From the NCBI RefSeq assembly GCF_003474385.1, contig NZ_QUCY01000005.1:1-64000 (forward strand): a stretch of DNA of 64,000 bases. Reading direction: 5' to 3'. The notes beneath the pieces are model-generated. The model searched no databases. It was not told where the DNA came from and saw nothing but the letters and a program-made list of their open reading frames with translations. The translations under genes and the position numbers were made by a program. Position 1 is the first letter of the stretch; the number at the start of each line of letters is the position of its first letter. Shown piece after piece: positions 1 through 7,822 of the stretch. The stretch is from Senegalimassilia sp003474385 (GTDB taxonomy: Bacteria; Actinomycetota; Coriobacteriia; Coriobacteriales; Eggerthellaceae).

Positions 1-58
1 AGGCGGTGCATCCCGCCGTTTGCTCGCATTGGAAGCAGAACATGTTCCCGTCAGTCAT
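1..58 (-). CDS. hcp: Hydroxylamine reductase / hybrid-cluster protein, N-terminal fragment
   Basis: Only the first 19 codons lie in the window; the gene runs off the left edge on the minus strand. They read MTDGNMFCFQCEQTAGCTA, which is the hybrid-cluster protein N-terminus: a methionine, Phe-Cys-x-x-Cys and Gln-Thr, where the cysteines bind the proximal iron-sulfur cluster. A GAGGAG ribosome binding site (complement of 65-70) sits six bases before the ATG at 58; an in-frame ATG at 43 is possible. Hcp reduces hydroxylamine or nitric oxide. It faces a Crp/Fnr regulator, the arrangement known for hcp and HcpR-type regulators. The identity rests on a short stretch but a characteristic one. Confidence 0.85.
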   Translation of the reverse strand, partial: MTDGNMFCFQCEQTAGCTA

Positions 59-102
59 CTCGCGCTCCTCGATCAAAGGGTGTATTTTCGAAGTGACTGC
101 AC

Positions 103-108
103 TATACT
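103..108 (+). promoter_or_regulatory. Possible -10 box (TATACT) before the Crp/Fnr gene
   Basis: TATACT lies about 46 bases before the regulator start. No good -35 hexamer sits 16-18 bases upstream, as expected for an activated or weak promoter. No FNR-type palindrome was found in the 86-bp gap to hcp. Confidence 0.35.
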
Positions 109-153
109 GTTGTGTCTCGTACGTTTCTGTTGTAGAACCTACAGGTGATGCCA

Positions 154-804
154 ATGCTTGATATCCCCACTTCTTCTTCAATGCTTTTCGCCGGCATAGC
201 CCAGGACGAAGCGAACCTGATGCTGCCTTGCCTCGAGGCGAGAAGAAGGGCTTTCGGCCGGGAGGAGCGGATCATGCGCGCCGGCCAGCCCACCGAGCAC
301 CTCGGCATCGTCCTGTCCGGGCGCGTGAGGATCGAGGTCTCGGACGCCTGGGGCGAGACGACGATCCTGGACATCTTGGGGCCCGGCTCGCTTTTCGCTC
401 ACGGATACGCCTGCAGCATGGAGCCCCTCGACATCGACGTGCTGGCAGATTCGGCCTGCGAGGTGGTGCTGCTCAAAGCCGAGCGCATCATCCACCCTTG
501 CCCCAAGCAGTGCGGCTGCCACGCGCACATCTCCTCGAACCTCATGCGCGCCTTAGCATTAAGCAACCTTGACATGAACCGCCGCGCCATCGCCATGACC
601 CCCAAAACCATTCGGGGCAAGATCCTCGCCTTCCTCTCGCAGCAGCAGAAAAAGGCCGGCGCCCGCGCCTTCGCCATCCCCTACAGCCAAACCAAGCTGG
701 CAAGCTACCTCAGCGTCGACCGCAGCGCGTTGTCGAACGAGCTGTCGAAGCTGCGCAAGGAAGGCGTCATCGACTACGAAGGCCGCACATACCGGCTCCT
801 GTAG
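154..804 (+). CDS. Crp/Fnr-family transcriptional regulator (HcpR-like by context)
   Basis: A 216-residue protein with an N-terminal cyclic-nucleotide-binding-type beta-roll and a C-terminal Crp winged helix (YSQTKLASYLSVDRSALSNEL, around residues 180-200). The segment CPKQCGCH near residue 115 is cysteine-rich; a cofactor role is conjecture. I chose the ATG at 154 because AGGTGA precedes it by five bases; a GTG at 145 and an ATG at 148 are alternatives. It is divergent from hcp, so control of hcp in response to nitrosative stress or redox is the natural inference. A 106-bp relic of a similar gene lies at 4301-4406. Confidence 0.85.
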   Translation: MLDIPTSSSMLFAGIAQDEANLMLPCLEARRRAFGREERIMRAGQPTEHLGIVLSGRVRIEVSDAWGETTILDILGPGSLFAHGYACSMEPLDIDVLADSACEVVLLKAERIIHPCPKQCGCHAHISSNLMRALALSNLDMNRRAIAMTPKTIRGKILAFLSQQQKKAGARAFAIPYSQTKLASYLSVDRSALSNELSKLRKEGVIDYEGRTYRLL

Positions 805-868
805 CGCGCAGGCAACTTGCTGACACGTTGCAGCCAAATCGGATGACCTTGCGCATATCGCACATTTC

Positions 869-897
869 TTGCCCGCAATCCTCGGGCGCGTTATACT
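869..897 (+). promoter_or_regulatory. Sigma70-like promoter of the pab operon
   Basis: A TTGCCC -35 box (869-874) and a TATACT -10 box (892-897) are separated by 17 bp. The predicted start is near 904, so the transcript would first read the 937-984 hairpin and then pabA. Confidence 0.65.
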
Positions 898-936
898 ACG
901 CGACACAAGGTGTGCCCTGCACGGGAAAATGCAGGA

Positions 937-984
937 AGACTGCCGAAGCCAGCCATAACAGGCTTGCCTCGGCAGTCTTTTTTT
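937..984 (+). terminator. Intrinsic terminator inside the pab leader (attenuator candidate)
   Basis: The arms AGACTGCCGA (937-946) and TCGGCAGTCT (969-978) pair perfectly. The loop has a further AAGCC/GGCTT pairing, and a run of seven to eight T follows. It lies between the 869-897 promoter and the pabA start at 1015, so it should stop most transcripts before the operon unless relieved. A smaller hairpin, CTGCA/TGCAG, lies just upstream at about 917-934. It could instead end transcription from the 154-804 gene. I do not recognise a known riboswitch aptamer here. Confidence 0.8.
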
Positions 985-1014
985 CGCTTCAAATACGTTG
1001 GGATGGGCGGATTC

Positions 1015-1623
1015 ATGTACCTCATGATCGACAACTACGACTCCTTCACAGCGATGCTCGCAAGCTACTTTGCCGAACTGGGGGCGGATATGGTCGTAAA
1101 GAAAAACGACGAGGTCTCGTTGGAGGGCATCGAGCAGATGGATGCGCAGAGCGCGCTTGACGGGATCGTCATATCGCCCGGGCCCAAAAGCCCGGCGGAT
1201 TGCGGGCATTGCATTCAAACCGTTCGTTGGGCAGTCGAGCGACGCATACCGCTTCTAGGCGTCTGCCTGGGCCATCAAGTCCTGGCCGCCGCATTCGGCG
1301 CGCAGATCATACGCGGCAAGCGGCCCATGCACGGGAAAGTGACGGCGATTCATGCGAACGGGAACGGGCTGTTTCGGGGCCTTCCCGCGCAGTTTCCGGT
1401 GACGCGTTACCACTCCCTTGTGGTAGACGAGCAGAGCCTCCCCTCCTGCCTGGTCGTGGATGCGCGCAGCGACGACGGCGCGGTGATGGCGCTGCGCCAT
1501 GCACGGCTGCCGCTATTCGGCGTGCAGTTCCATCCCGAAGCTGCTCGCACCCTGTATGGGCACGAGCTGATAGCGAACTTCATGAAAGCCCAAGGAAGGA
1601 GAACAGCGGATGAAGGCGCATGA
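1015..1623 (+). CDS. pabA: Aminodeoxychorismate synthase, glutamine amidotransferase component
   Basis: A class I glutamine amidotransferase of 202 residues. The nucleophile motif GVCLGHQ puts Cys at about residue 84, and FHPEA supplies His 173 and Glu 175. It releases ammonia from glutamine for the PabB subunit, which converts chorismate to 4-amino-4-deoxychorismate on the way to folate. The start chosen is the ATG giving MYLMIDNYDSFT, the usual family N-terminus; ATG 1003 and an upstream GTG would add non-homologous residues. Its 3' end overlaps pabC by 14 bases, so the two are translationally coupled. TrpG is the alternative, but pabC and pabB next door favour PabA. Confidence 0.92.
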   Translation: MYLMIDNYDSFTAMLASYFAELGADMVVKKNDEVSLEGIEQMDAQSALDGIVISPGPKSPADCGHCIQTVRWAVERRIPLLGVCLGHQVLAAAFGAQIIRGKRPMHGKVTAIHANGNGLFRGLPAQFPVTRYHSLVVDEQSLPSCLVVDARSDDGAVMALRHARLPLFGVQFHPEAARTLYGHELIANFMKAQGRRTADEGA

Positions 1624-2458
1624 GCAGATCATAGCCCCTGGAGCGGAGGAGGGCTGGGCATACGCGGATGACGGCTTCTTCTTCGGCATAGGGGCCTTCG
1701 AGACGATCGCGGTATCAGGGCAGACGCCCCTGTTCCTAGACGAGCACCTAACGCGCATGGAGGAGACGCTGAAGTTTTTCGGCATCGAAGCCGCACACGC
1801 GGACTTGCGGGCGCTTGCGCTGCGCGCGTGCGCAGAACTTGACCCAACAGGCGAATGGGCCCTGAAGCTGACGGTCGCAAATCGCAACCGCATCGCCTCG
1901 ACAAGGCGCAACCCGTATGCAAGCCCGAACGCAAAACGCGCATTTTCCTGCGATTTCAGTTCCGTGCGCAGAAACGAGTCATCTCCCCTTACGCGTATGA
2001 AGACGCTCGCCTATGCCGAGAACATCATCGAGAAGCGTCGTGCGCGCGAACGAGGCATCGACGAACCGCTGTTCCTGAACGCGCACGGGGAGGTTGCCGA
2101 AGGCGCCGTCTCGAACATCTTCGCCGTCATCGCAGGGGAAGTCGTGACTCCCCCTGTTTCCTGCGGATTGCTGCCAGGCATCATGCGTCAGCTTGCAATC
2201 GACCTGACGGGGGCCGTCGAGCGCCCCTTCACGCCGTCCGAGTTGGCAACAGCCAGCGAGGTGTTCCTCACCAACTCGCTTATGGGCGCCATGCCCGTTA
2301 CCCGCCTCGGGGAAACCAGATTCGAACCGGGGCACGTGTCGCATATGGTGAACCAAGCCTATGCCGAGAAGAAGCACCGCCGAAAGAAGGCCGTCGAGGA
2401 AAGAAGCGCCGAGCTTGCGAAGCCGACAGGTAAGGTCGAGGGAGGAGAGCCGCGATGA
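1610..2458 (+). CDS. pabC: Aminodeoxychorismate lyase, PLP class IV aminotransferase fold
   Basis: A 282-residue fold-type IV PLP protein. MKTLAYAENI carries the presumed PLP lysine, and LFLNAHGEVAEGAVSNIF is the class-IV signature binding the cofactor phosphate. The enzyme splits 4-amino-4-deoxychorismate into p-aminobenzoate and pyruvate. The last 30 residues are very basic (KKHRRKKAVEERS) and extend beyond the usual fold. It overlaps pabA by 14 bases and pabB by 4 (ATGA), giving a tight three-gene operon. By sequence alone a branched-chain or D-amino-acid aminotransferase is possible; the context decides for PabC. Confidence 0.88.
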   Translation: MKAHEQIIAPGAEEGWAYADDGFFFGIGAFETIAVSGQTPLFLDEHLTRMEETLKFFGIEAAHADLRALALRACAELDPTGEWALKLTVANRNRIASTRRNPYASPNAKRAFSCDFSSVRRNESSPLTRMKTLAYAENIIEKRRARERGIDEPLFLNAHGEVAEGAVSNIFAVIAGEVVTPPVSCGLLPGIMRQLAIDLTGAVERPFTPSELATASEVFLTNSLMGAMPVTRLGETRFEPGHVSHMVNQAYAEKKHRRKKAVEERSAELAKPTGKVEGGEPR

Positions 2459-3807
2459 GCACATCGGTCATCCCCTTGAATCGCCACCGCCCGCTTGCCG
2501 ATATCGTAGAACGCGCGCGGGACGCAGACAGGCTCGCCTTCCTGGACTCCTCCATGCCCGGCACCCAGGGGCGCTATTCGATCCTGGGTCTTTTCCCATA
2601 TCTCATAATCGAGCAGAAACATGGGGCGTGCCTGGTAAACGGCAAACCCGTGAAAAGCAGCTTCTTCGACGTCGTCAAGGAGCATCTGCAAGCCGATGCC
2701 GGGACGAAAGACCCGCGCCTGCCGCTAACGGGCGGTGCGATAGGGTACCTGGGATACGACTTCGGCCGCGAGCTTTGCGGCGTCCCGACCGTGCACGAGC
2801 GGAACTCCGAGATGCCGGAGGCGAGCATGGTCTTTTACGACCTGCTGATCATCGAGGACCTTCGGAAGCAAGCTCTGTTCTGCTGCTGCAAGGGAAAGAC
2901 GATGACGGCAGACGAAGCTGCGGCCTGGGCGGATGACCTTATCGCTAGATGCCCTTGCGTCTCGCGTCCTGCGCGCAAAAACAGCCTGGCGCCGTTCGCA
3001 TCTGCCTTCACGCGCAAAAGCTACGAGGACACGTTGGCTCGCCTGGTTGAATACCTGCACGCCGGGGACGCCTATGTCGTGAACATGACGCAACAGCTTT
3101 CCCTTGAAACCTCCGAAGACCCCTACAGCATCTACCGATATCTGCGCACCTACAACCCCGCGCCCTTCTCCGCTTACCTGCGAGCGCCGGGCCTCGACAT
3201 ATGCTGCTCGAGCATGGAGCGATTCATGGAGATCCGCTCCGGCCATGCGGTCACGCGCCCGATAAAGGGCACACGCCCGCGCGGGCGCACGCCTGCCGAG
3301 GACCTTGCGTACCGCGAAGAGCTCGCCTGCAGCGAGAAGGATCTCAGCGAGTTGACGATGATCGTCGATCTGGAAAGGAACGACCTGTCGATCACCTGCG
3401 AACCGGGCTCCATCAAGACCGCAGGCAGATTCTCGGTCGAGGCCTATCCGACGGTCTTTCATCTTGTGGCAACCGTCGAAGGCGCTCTCAGGGAAGACCG
3501 GTGCGCCGTGGACGCGGTGCAGGCGGCGTTTCCCGGAGGCTCCATCACGGGCGCCCCGAAGATCCGCGCGATGCAGATCATCGACGAGCTCGAACGATCG
3601 AGCAGGGGCTTGTACACGGGCAGCATCGGATACTTCTCGGATACCGGCGACTGCGACCTGAACATCGCGATCCGAACCATCGTACGAGAAGGGAAAAGGA
3701 CATCGCTCGGCGTCGGCGGCGGCATCACCGTGGAATCCGATTTCGATTTCGAATACGACGAAACGCTGCAAAAGGCCCTGGCGCCGCGCGAGGCGGCGTC
3801 AAGCTGA
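2455..3807 (+). CDS. pabB: Aminodeoxychorismate synthase component I
   Basis: A 450-residue chorismate-binding enzyme of normal length. PIKGTRPRGRTPAED and the downstream IVDLERNDL are active-site segments. PGGSITGAPKIRAMQIIDELE is the family signature. It aminates chorismate using ammonia from PabA. The Lys in PIKGT is the residue that distinguishes PabB from TrpE-type enzymes in established work, where anthranilate synthases have PIAGT. Last gene of the pabA-C-B operon; no clear terminator follows. Confidence 0.93.
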   Translation: MSTSVIPLNRHRPLADIVERARDADRLAFLDSSMPGTQGRYSILGLFPYLIIEQKHGACLVNGKPVKSSFFDVVKEHLQADAGTKDPRLPLTGGAIGYLGYDFGRELCGVPTVHERNSEMPEASMVFYDLLIIEDLRKQALFCCCKGKTMTADEAAAWADDLIARCPCVSRPARKNSLAPFASAFTRKSYEDTLARLVEYLHAGDAYVVNMTQQLSLETSEDPYSIYRYLRTYNPAPFSAYLRAPGLDICCSSMERFMEIRSGHAVTRPIKGTRPRGRTPAEDLAYREELACSEKDLSELTMIVDLERNDLSITCEPGSIKTAGRFSVEAYPTVFHLVATVEGALREDRCAVDAVQAAFPGGSITGAPKIRAMQIIDELERSSRGLYTGSIGYFSDTGDCDLNIAIRTIVREGKRTSLGVGGGITVESDFDFEYDETLQKALAPREAASS

Positions 3808-3884
3808 ACCCGCGACCCGAAAGCGCAGCCCGATAAGCCGGCGGCCGCGCTCAACGCTCGGCCCGGGGGGGGGGCAACGCTCCC

Positions 3885-4256
3885 CTACAGCGGGTTCACG
3901 GCATGCACGGCGTCCGCCATCTGCCTGGCCTTGGTGGCAAGCGCGCAATAGTACTCGAAGATGTTCAGGCAGATCTTCCACCCCATATGCAGGCCGGCAG
4001 CAGGGCCCTCAACGGTCATGAACACGTCGCCAGGCGCGAGCATGCTGCCGCTGGGAAGCGCCTCGGCCACCGTGCAGCCGAAGCGGCCGAAGATGCGGGC
4101 GGCCTCCTCGGTCCCGCAAAGCAGGGCCGCGTCGCGCGTGTAGTACTCCATGCGGCCCGGCTGCGCGCCGATGCCCAGCACATGCGTGGTCAGGTCGATC
4201 CCGCCGGGGATGTCGGAGGCGATAAGCTCATCGAGATAGCTGTCCGGGATATACAT
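3885..4256 (-). pseudogene. modD: ModD-like quinolinate-phosphoribosyltransferase homologue, 3'-truncated
   Basis: The 123 residues match the N-terminal half of ModD, a QPRTase-fold protein found with molybdate transport genes. The start is intact, with AAGGAGG seven bases before the ATG. The reading ends right after ALATKARQMADAV..NPL, where a full protein (about 280 residues) would enter its catalytic barrel. Immediately beyond the stop lies a run of ten G (3865-3874, + strand) and then the pabB end. The second half is gone, probably by deletion. No mod transport genes are nearby. Whether the fragment is still expressed is unknown. Confidence 0.75.
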
Positions 4257-4300
4257 ATGGTTCCTCCTTGCGCTTCCTAGCGCGTGATTTTCCTTCGCGA

Positions 4301-4406
4301 GACGCCTGGGCAGACGACGATTCTGGAACTGTTGTGGCCGAGTCTTTTTTCGCGCATGGCTACGCCTGCAGCATCAAGTCGCTCAGCTTCGACGTGCTGG
4401 CGGATT
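4301..4406 (+). pseudogene. Relic of a Crp/Fnr regulator like the one at 154-804
   Basis: About 106 bp align with the beta-roll region of the 154-804 gene. Shared runs include GACGCCTGGG, AGACGACGAT, TACGCCTGCAGCAT and TCGACGTGCTGGC, with small indels that break the frame and TGA right after GCGGAT. There is no start and no C-terminal helix-turn-helix. It is divergent from the broken modD. This is a degraded copy, not a functional gene. Confidence 0.8.
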
Positions 4407-4550
4407 GAGAGACGGCGCCGACTCGGCTGTCAGTTGCCCAACTAACCCGCCAAGCCCGTCGGTCTTTCATAGGCGTTATTTGAAGTCAACGTGCGGTTGC
4501 CGTAACGTTTTCGCAGACGTCTAGAACCAGGGCTATCCTTGACCGACGAA

Positions 4551-4570
4551 TTGACATATTCCCCTGTCAA
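4551..4570 (+). promoter_or_regulatory. Inverted repeat TTGACA-8-TGTCAA before the 4592 gene
   Basis: Perfect 6-bp arms with an 8-bp spacer, 21 bp before the start codon. TTGACA could also be a -35 box, but no -10 fits before the start, so an operator is the better guess. Confidence 0.4.
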
Positions 4571-4591
4571 TCGGAAAGGAAATAGTGAACA

Positions 4592-5146
4592 ATGTCAAAG
4601 CTGGATGACTTCATGGGGCTTCTCCTGGGGAGCTTCGACAACCGTGAGCAGTTCGAGGCGAAGAAGGCGGCCGGAGAGCCTTTCCCTCTTGCCAGACACG
4701 TCAACACCGCATGTAACGACAAGATTTTGAACCTTCCGGCAGATTTTTCCGGCGTGTTCATGGTCGAGGAGAGCTACTACGAGATTGATGGGAAAAGCTC
4801 TTCGTCGCCGCACCTGTTCCTGTTCACAGAAGAGCAGGATGGCATTCTGCTAACCTCCTACGATGCCCCGGAGGGCAACGACAAGCGCACCCTCTCGTAT
4901 AGAACCATGGTGCCCGCGCAGTACGCATCCCTCAAGAAATCCCGCAAATTTGCGCCGGCGCTCTACCGCGAGCGCAACGGCATATGGGAGGGAGGGTCTG
5001 ACTCCATGTTCACGCCGACAATGAAGTTCCGCCTTTTCGAGAGGTTTTCCGACGACGCGCTTGAGGTCGTCGAGACCATGGAAGTAAACGGCAAGCGGGT
5101 CTTCGGATTCGATGACCCTATCGTATACCGCCGCGTCAAGGGGTAG
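4592..5146 (+). CDS. Hypothetical protein, weak CpeT/CpcT-like features
   Basis: 184 residues, soluble, with no signal peptide or membrane segment. The start LDDFMGLLLGSFDNREQFEAK and the pattern of strands ending VFGFDDPIVYRRVKG loosely recall CpeT/CpcT-type lipocalin-fold proteins, which open with a G-x-F-x-N-x-x-Q motif. I would not assign a phycobilin function in this organism. GGAAAGGAAATAG precedes the ATG. It stands alone between degraded DNA on the left and a 550-bp gene-free stretch on the right. Function unknown. Confidence 0.6.
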   Translation: MSKLDDFMGLLLGSFDNREQFEAKKAAGEPFPLARHVNTACNDKILNLPADFSGVFMVEESYYEIDGKSSSSPHLFLFTEEQDGILLTSYDAPEGNDKRTLSYRTMVPAQYASLKKSRKFAPALYRERNGIWEGGSDSMFTPTMKFRLFERFSDDALEVVETMEVNGKRVFGFDDPIVYRRVKG

Positions 5147-5590
5147 GCTCAAGCTCCTGCGCCTCGCACGCCATCGCGCCGAGCCCGAATTCGAGTGCGG
5201 GCTCGGCGGCGAGCAGATTTGGGTGATGACCGGCGTCGCTGATGATGATACCGCGCTCACGAGTATGAGCGGGCGCGGCACGATCTCTAAGACCTGCGCG
5301 ATGGCAGCGGGATTGCGAGGGCGCGGACAATCGGCCCGATTAGGGCAGCAGAGCGACAAGGGATCCATTACGGCCTGAGATATGCTATCGATGAACTTCG
5401 GTAGCGAGCATTTGACGCATGGGCCGGCGGAGATCGCGGGCCCGGCAGGGCCTGCGTCAGCATTGCCGAAAACGCCCATCGAAAGGGCGAATCCCTCTTG
5501 ACAGAACTATAGGAACACCCCCTCGCCACCATCGCCGGTCACCGATTATGACCGGTATTTCCTGTTCTTTCCCTATGCGCTTGCAAGCCC
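5147..5590. other. Gene-free stretch before prfC
   Basis: No reading frame here resembles a known protein and no RNA gene was recognised. Short open frames exist on both strands but look like chance in GC-rich sequence. The only structured element is the inverted repeat at 5535-5555. Confidence 0.5.
5535..5555 (+). promoter_or_regulatory. Inverted repeat CCGGTCA-7-TGACCGG
   Basis: Perfect 7-bp arms separated by 7 bp, about 40 bp upstream of the putative prfC -35. The shape of a dimeric repressor or activator site. Confidence 0.35.
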
Positions 5591-5593
5591 CCC

Positions 5594-5622
5594 TTCCGCC
5601 CATCGAGGCATCCCGCTATACT
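5594..5622 (+). promoter_or_regulatory. Probable promoter of prfC
   Basis: TATACT at 5617-5622 with a weak TTCCGC 17 bp upstream. An 80-base leader follows before the ATG. Confidence 0.45.
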
Positions 5623-5701
5623 AATTTAGTTACGCTCAAACCACATCGGCCGGCAACGCGTCACAGGGCGCGCCATCGGCCGTTTTGCGGAAAGGAACCC
5701 C

Positions 5702-7312
5702 ATGCCAACGCTGGCAGAACACATCGCGTCGCGTCGCACGTTCGCGATCATCTCGCACCCCGACGCGGGCAAAACCACGCTGACCGAGAAGCTGCTGCTG
5801 TATTCAGGCAGCATCCAGACCGCCGGCTCGGTCAAGGGAAAGGCAAGCTCGAAGCACGCCGTCTCCGACTGGATGGACATCGAGAAGGAGCGCGGCATCT
5901 CCGTCACCTCCTCCGTGCTGCAGTTCGAGCACGACGGCTGCTGCGTCAACATCCTTGACACCCCCGGCCACCAGGACTTTTCCGAGGACACATACCGCAC
6001 GCTCATGGCCGCCGACGCCGCCGTCATGGTCATCGACGCTGCCAAGGGCGTCGAGGCGCAGACGAAGAAGCTGTTCAAGGTGTGCACGCTGCGCCACATC
6101 CCCATCTTCACGTTCGTGAACAAGATGGACCGCGAAAGCCGCGACCCGTTCGAGCTCATGGAGGAGATCGAAACGGTGCTCGGCATCGGCACCTACCCCA
6201 TGAACTGGCCCATCGGCAACGGCCGCACGTTCCGAGGCGTGTTCGACCGCCAAACGCGCAACGTCATCGCCTTCGACGGCGAGGGCCGCGGCAACTCCGC
6301 CAAGAAGGTCGCCGAGATCGAGGCCGAGCTGGGCGACGCAGCCCTTGACGAGCTCATCGGCTCCGACAACCACCAGAACCTCATGGACGACATCGAGCTG
6401 CTCGACGGCGCCGCCGACGAGTTCGATCTGGACGCGGTGCGCGCAGGCAAGCTGTCGCCGGTGTTCTTCGGCTCGGCGCTCACCAACTTCGGCGTGGAAC
6501 CGTTCCTGAAGGAATTCCTGCGCCTGGCCCCCGCGCCGCTGCCCTACACCGACACCATTTCGGGCGACCTAGTCGACCCGCAGCGCAAGGAATTCGCAGG
6601 CTTCGTGTTCAAAATCCAGGCGAACATGGATAAGAACCACCGCGACCGCATCGCGTTCGTGCGCATCTGCTCGGGCAAGTTCGAGCGCGGCATGGAAGCG
6701 TTCCACGTGCAGGGCGGCAAGAAGCTGAAGCTGGCAACGGGCACGTCGCTTATGGCCGATGATCGCGCTACGGTCGACGAGGCATACGCCGGCGACATCG
6801 TGGGCCTGTTCGACCCCGGCATCTTCAGCATCGGCGACACGGTGTGCAAGGGAGAGCACGTGCAGTTCCCGCCCATCCCCACGTTCTCGCCGGAGCATTT
6901 CGCGCGCATCACGCAGGTGAACACGCTCAAGCGCAAGCAATTCGTGAAGGGCATGCATGAGCTGGCCCAGGAAGGCGCCGTGCAGATCTTCCGCGAGCCC
7001 GGCTTCGGCATGGAAAGCGTCATCTGCGGCGTCGTCGGCGTACTGCAGCTCGACGTGCTCGAAACGCGTCTGAAGAACGAATACGGCGTGGAGGTGCGTC
7101 GCCAGGGCATGCCCTACACCGACATCCGCTGGATCGCCAACGACCTCAACGAGCTGGACACCTCGCGCCTGAACATCACGCGCGACACCAAGCTAGTCGA
7201 GGACATGCGCGGCGGCAGGCTGCTGTTGTTCACGAACTCCTGGAACGTGAACTGGGCCATCGACCACAACCCCGACCTGAAGCTCTCCGAGGTCGGCAAC
7301 GTTAACTTCTAG
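5702..7312 (+). CDS. prfC: Peptide chain release factor 3
   Basis: A 536-residue translational GTPase. The G-domain shows SHPDAGKTTL (P-loop), DIEKERGISVTSSV (switch I), DTPGHQDFSEDT and NKMDRE. The C-terminal part has NTLKRKQFVKGMHELAQEGAVQIF, typical of RF3. It recycles RF1/RF2 from the ribosome after peptide release. AAAGGAA precedes the ATG. Apparently monocistronic; a hairpin with arms TTGCCGG (7317-7323) and CCGGCAA (7353-7359) follows but has no T-run. Confidence 0.96.
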   Translation: MPTLAEHIASRRTFAIISHPDAGKTTLTEKLLLYSGSIQTAGSVKGKASSKHAVSDWMDIEKERGISVTSSVLQFEHDGCCVNILDTPGHQDFSEDTYRTLMAADAAVMVIDAAKGVEAQTKKLFKVCTLRHIPIFTFVNKMDRESRDPFELMEEIETVLGIGTYPMNWPIGNGRTFRGVFDRQTRNVIAFDGEGRGNSAKKVAEIEAELGDAALDELIGSDNHQNLMDDIELLDGAADEFDLDAVRAGKLSPVFFGSALTNFGVEPFLKEFLRLAPAPLPYTDTISGDLVDPQRKEFAGFVFKIQANMDKNHRDRIAFVRICSGKFERGMEAFHVQGGKKLKLATGTSLMADDRATVDEAYAGDIVGLFDPGIFSIGDTVCKGEHVQFPPIPTFSPEHFARITQVNTLKRKQFVKGMHELAQEGAVQIFREPGFGMESVICGVVGVLQLDVLETRLKNEYGVEVRRQGMPYTDIRWIANDLNELDTSRLNITRDTKLVEDMRGGRLLLFTNSWNVNWAIDHNPDLKLSEVGNVNF

Positions 7313-7434
7313 CGCTTTGCCGGGCCATCAAACCCGATAGCCCGATCATAAGCCGGCAAGCGTCCCACCAGGGCGAACAGACGTGGGGAAACCGCGCCCA
7401 GGCTTGATAGGCATGAAAGCGTCGCAAATCGCAA

Positions 7435-7477
7435 GGGGCCGTGCTCCGGACGAGCGTATCGTCCGGAGCACGGCCCC
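7435..7477. repeat. Perfect 19-bp inverted repeat
   Basis: The arms at 7435-7453 and 7459-7477 are fully complementary around a 5-base loop (GCGTA). No T-run follows on either strand, so this is not a standard intrinsic terminator. It lies 50 bp before the LOG-family fragment. Confidence 0.75.
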
Positions 7478-7528
7478 GCGAAGCATCGGGCTTCGGAAGC
7501 CGGTGCGCAAGCGAACGAAGGAGCTGCG

Positions 7529-7786
7529 ATGAGCCTCGGCGCGCTCATCGCCATGTCTGGGGGCACGGGGACATTGGAGGAGGTTTCAGAGGTCATTTCC
7601 CTCATAGGCCTTGAACTGTTGGACGGGCCGTGCATACTGTTCAATTTGAACGGTTTCTACGATGATCTGCGCGCGCTCCTCAATCAAATGAGCGATATGG
7701 GGTCGTCCTCGCCGTGCAGGCAACGGGGCATCCATTTCATGCATTTGCTTGAAGAGGCGACCGACATCCTAGCCCCGTTGCGCTAA
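7529..7786 (+). pseudogene. LOG-family (lysine decarboxylase-like) fragment
   Basis: 85 residues matching the C-terminal half of LOG-type cytokinin-riboside-monophosphate phosphoribohydrolases. SGGTGTLEE replaces the conserved PGGxGTxxE motif, and GPCILFNLNGFYDDLRALL matches the next conserved block. The N-terminal Rossmann half is missing, although AAGGAG lies just before the ATG. The last 30 residues also depart from the family. A degraded remnant is most likely. Confidence 0.65.
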
Positions 7787-7822
7787 CCGTATCGTTTTCC
7801 GAGTTGCCAGGAGCTGAGCATC

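Noticed and set aside
59..144. FNR-type palindrome between hcp and its regulator
   Set aside because: No TTGAT-4-ATCAA-like or other clear inverted repeat was found in the gap.
904..1000. Pab leader as a tetrahydrofolate or cobalamin riboswitch
   Set aside because: Some short words recall those aptamers, but the conserved cores are missing or in the wrong order; kept only as an attenuator candidate.
7435..7477. 19-bp hairpin as an intrinsic terminator
   Set aside because: No T-run on either strand.
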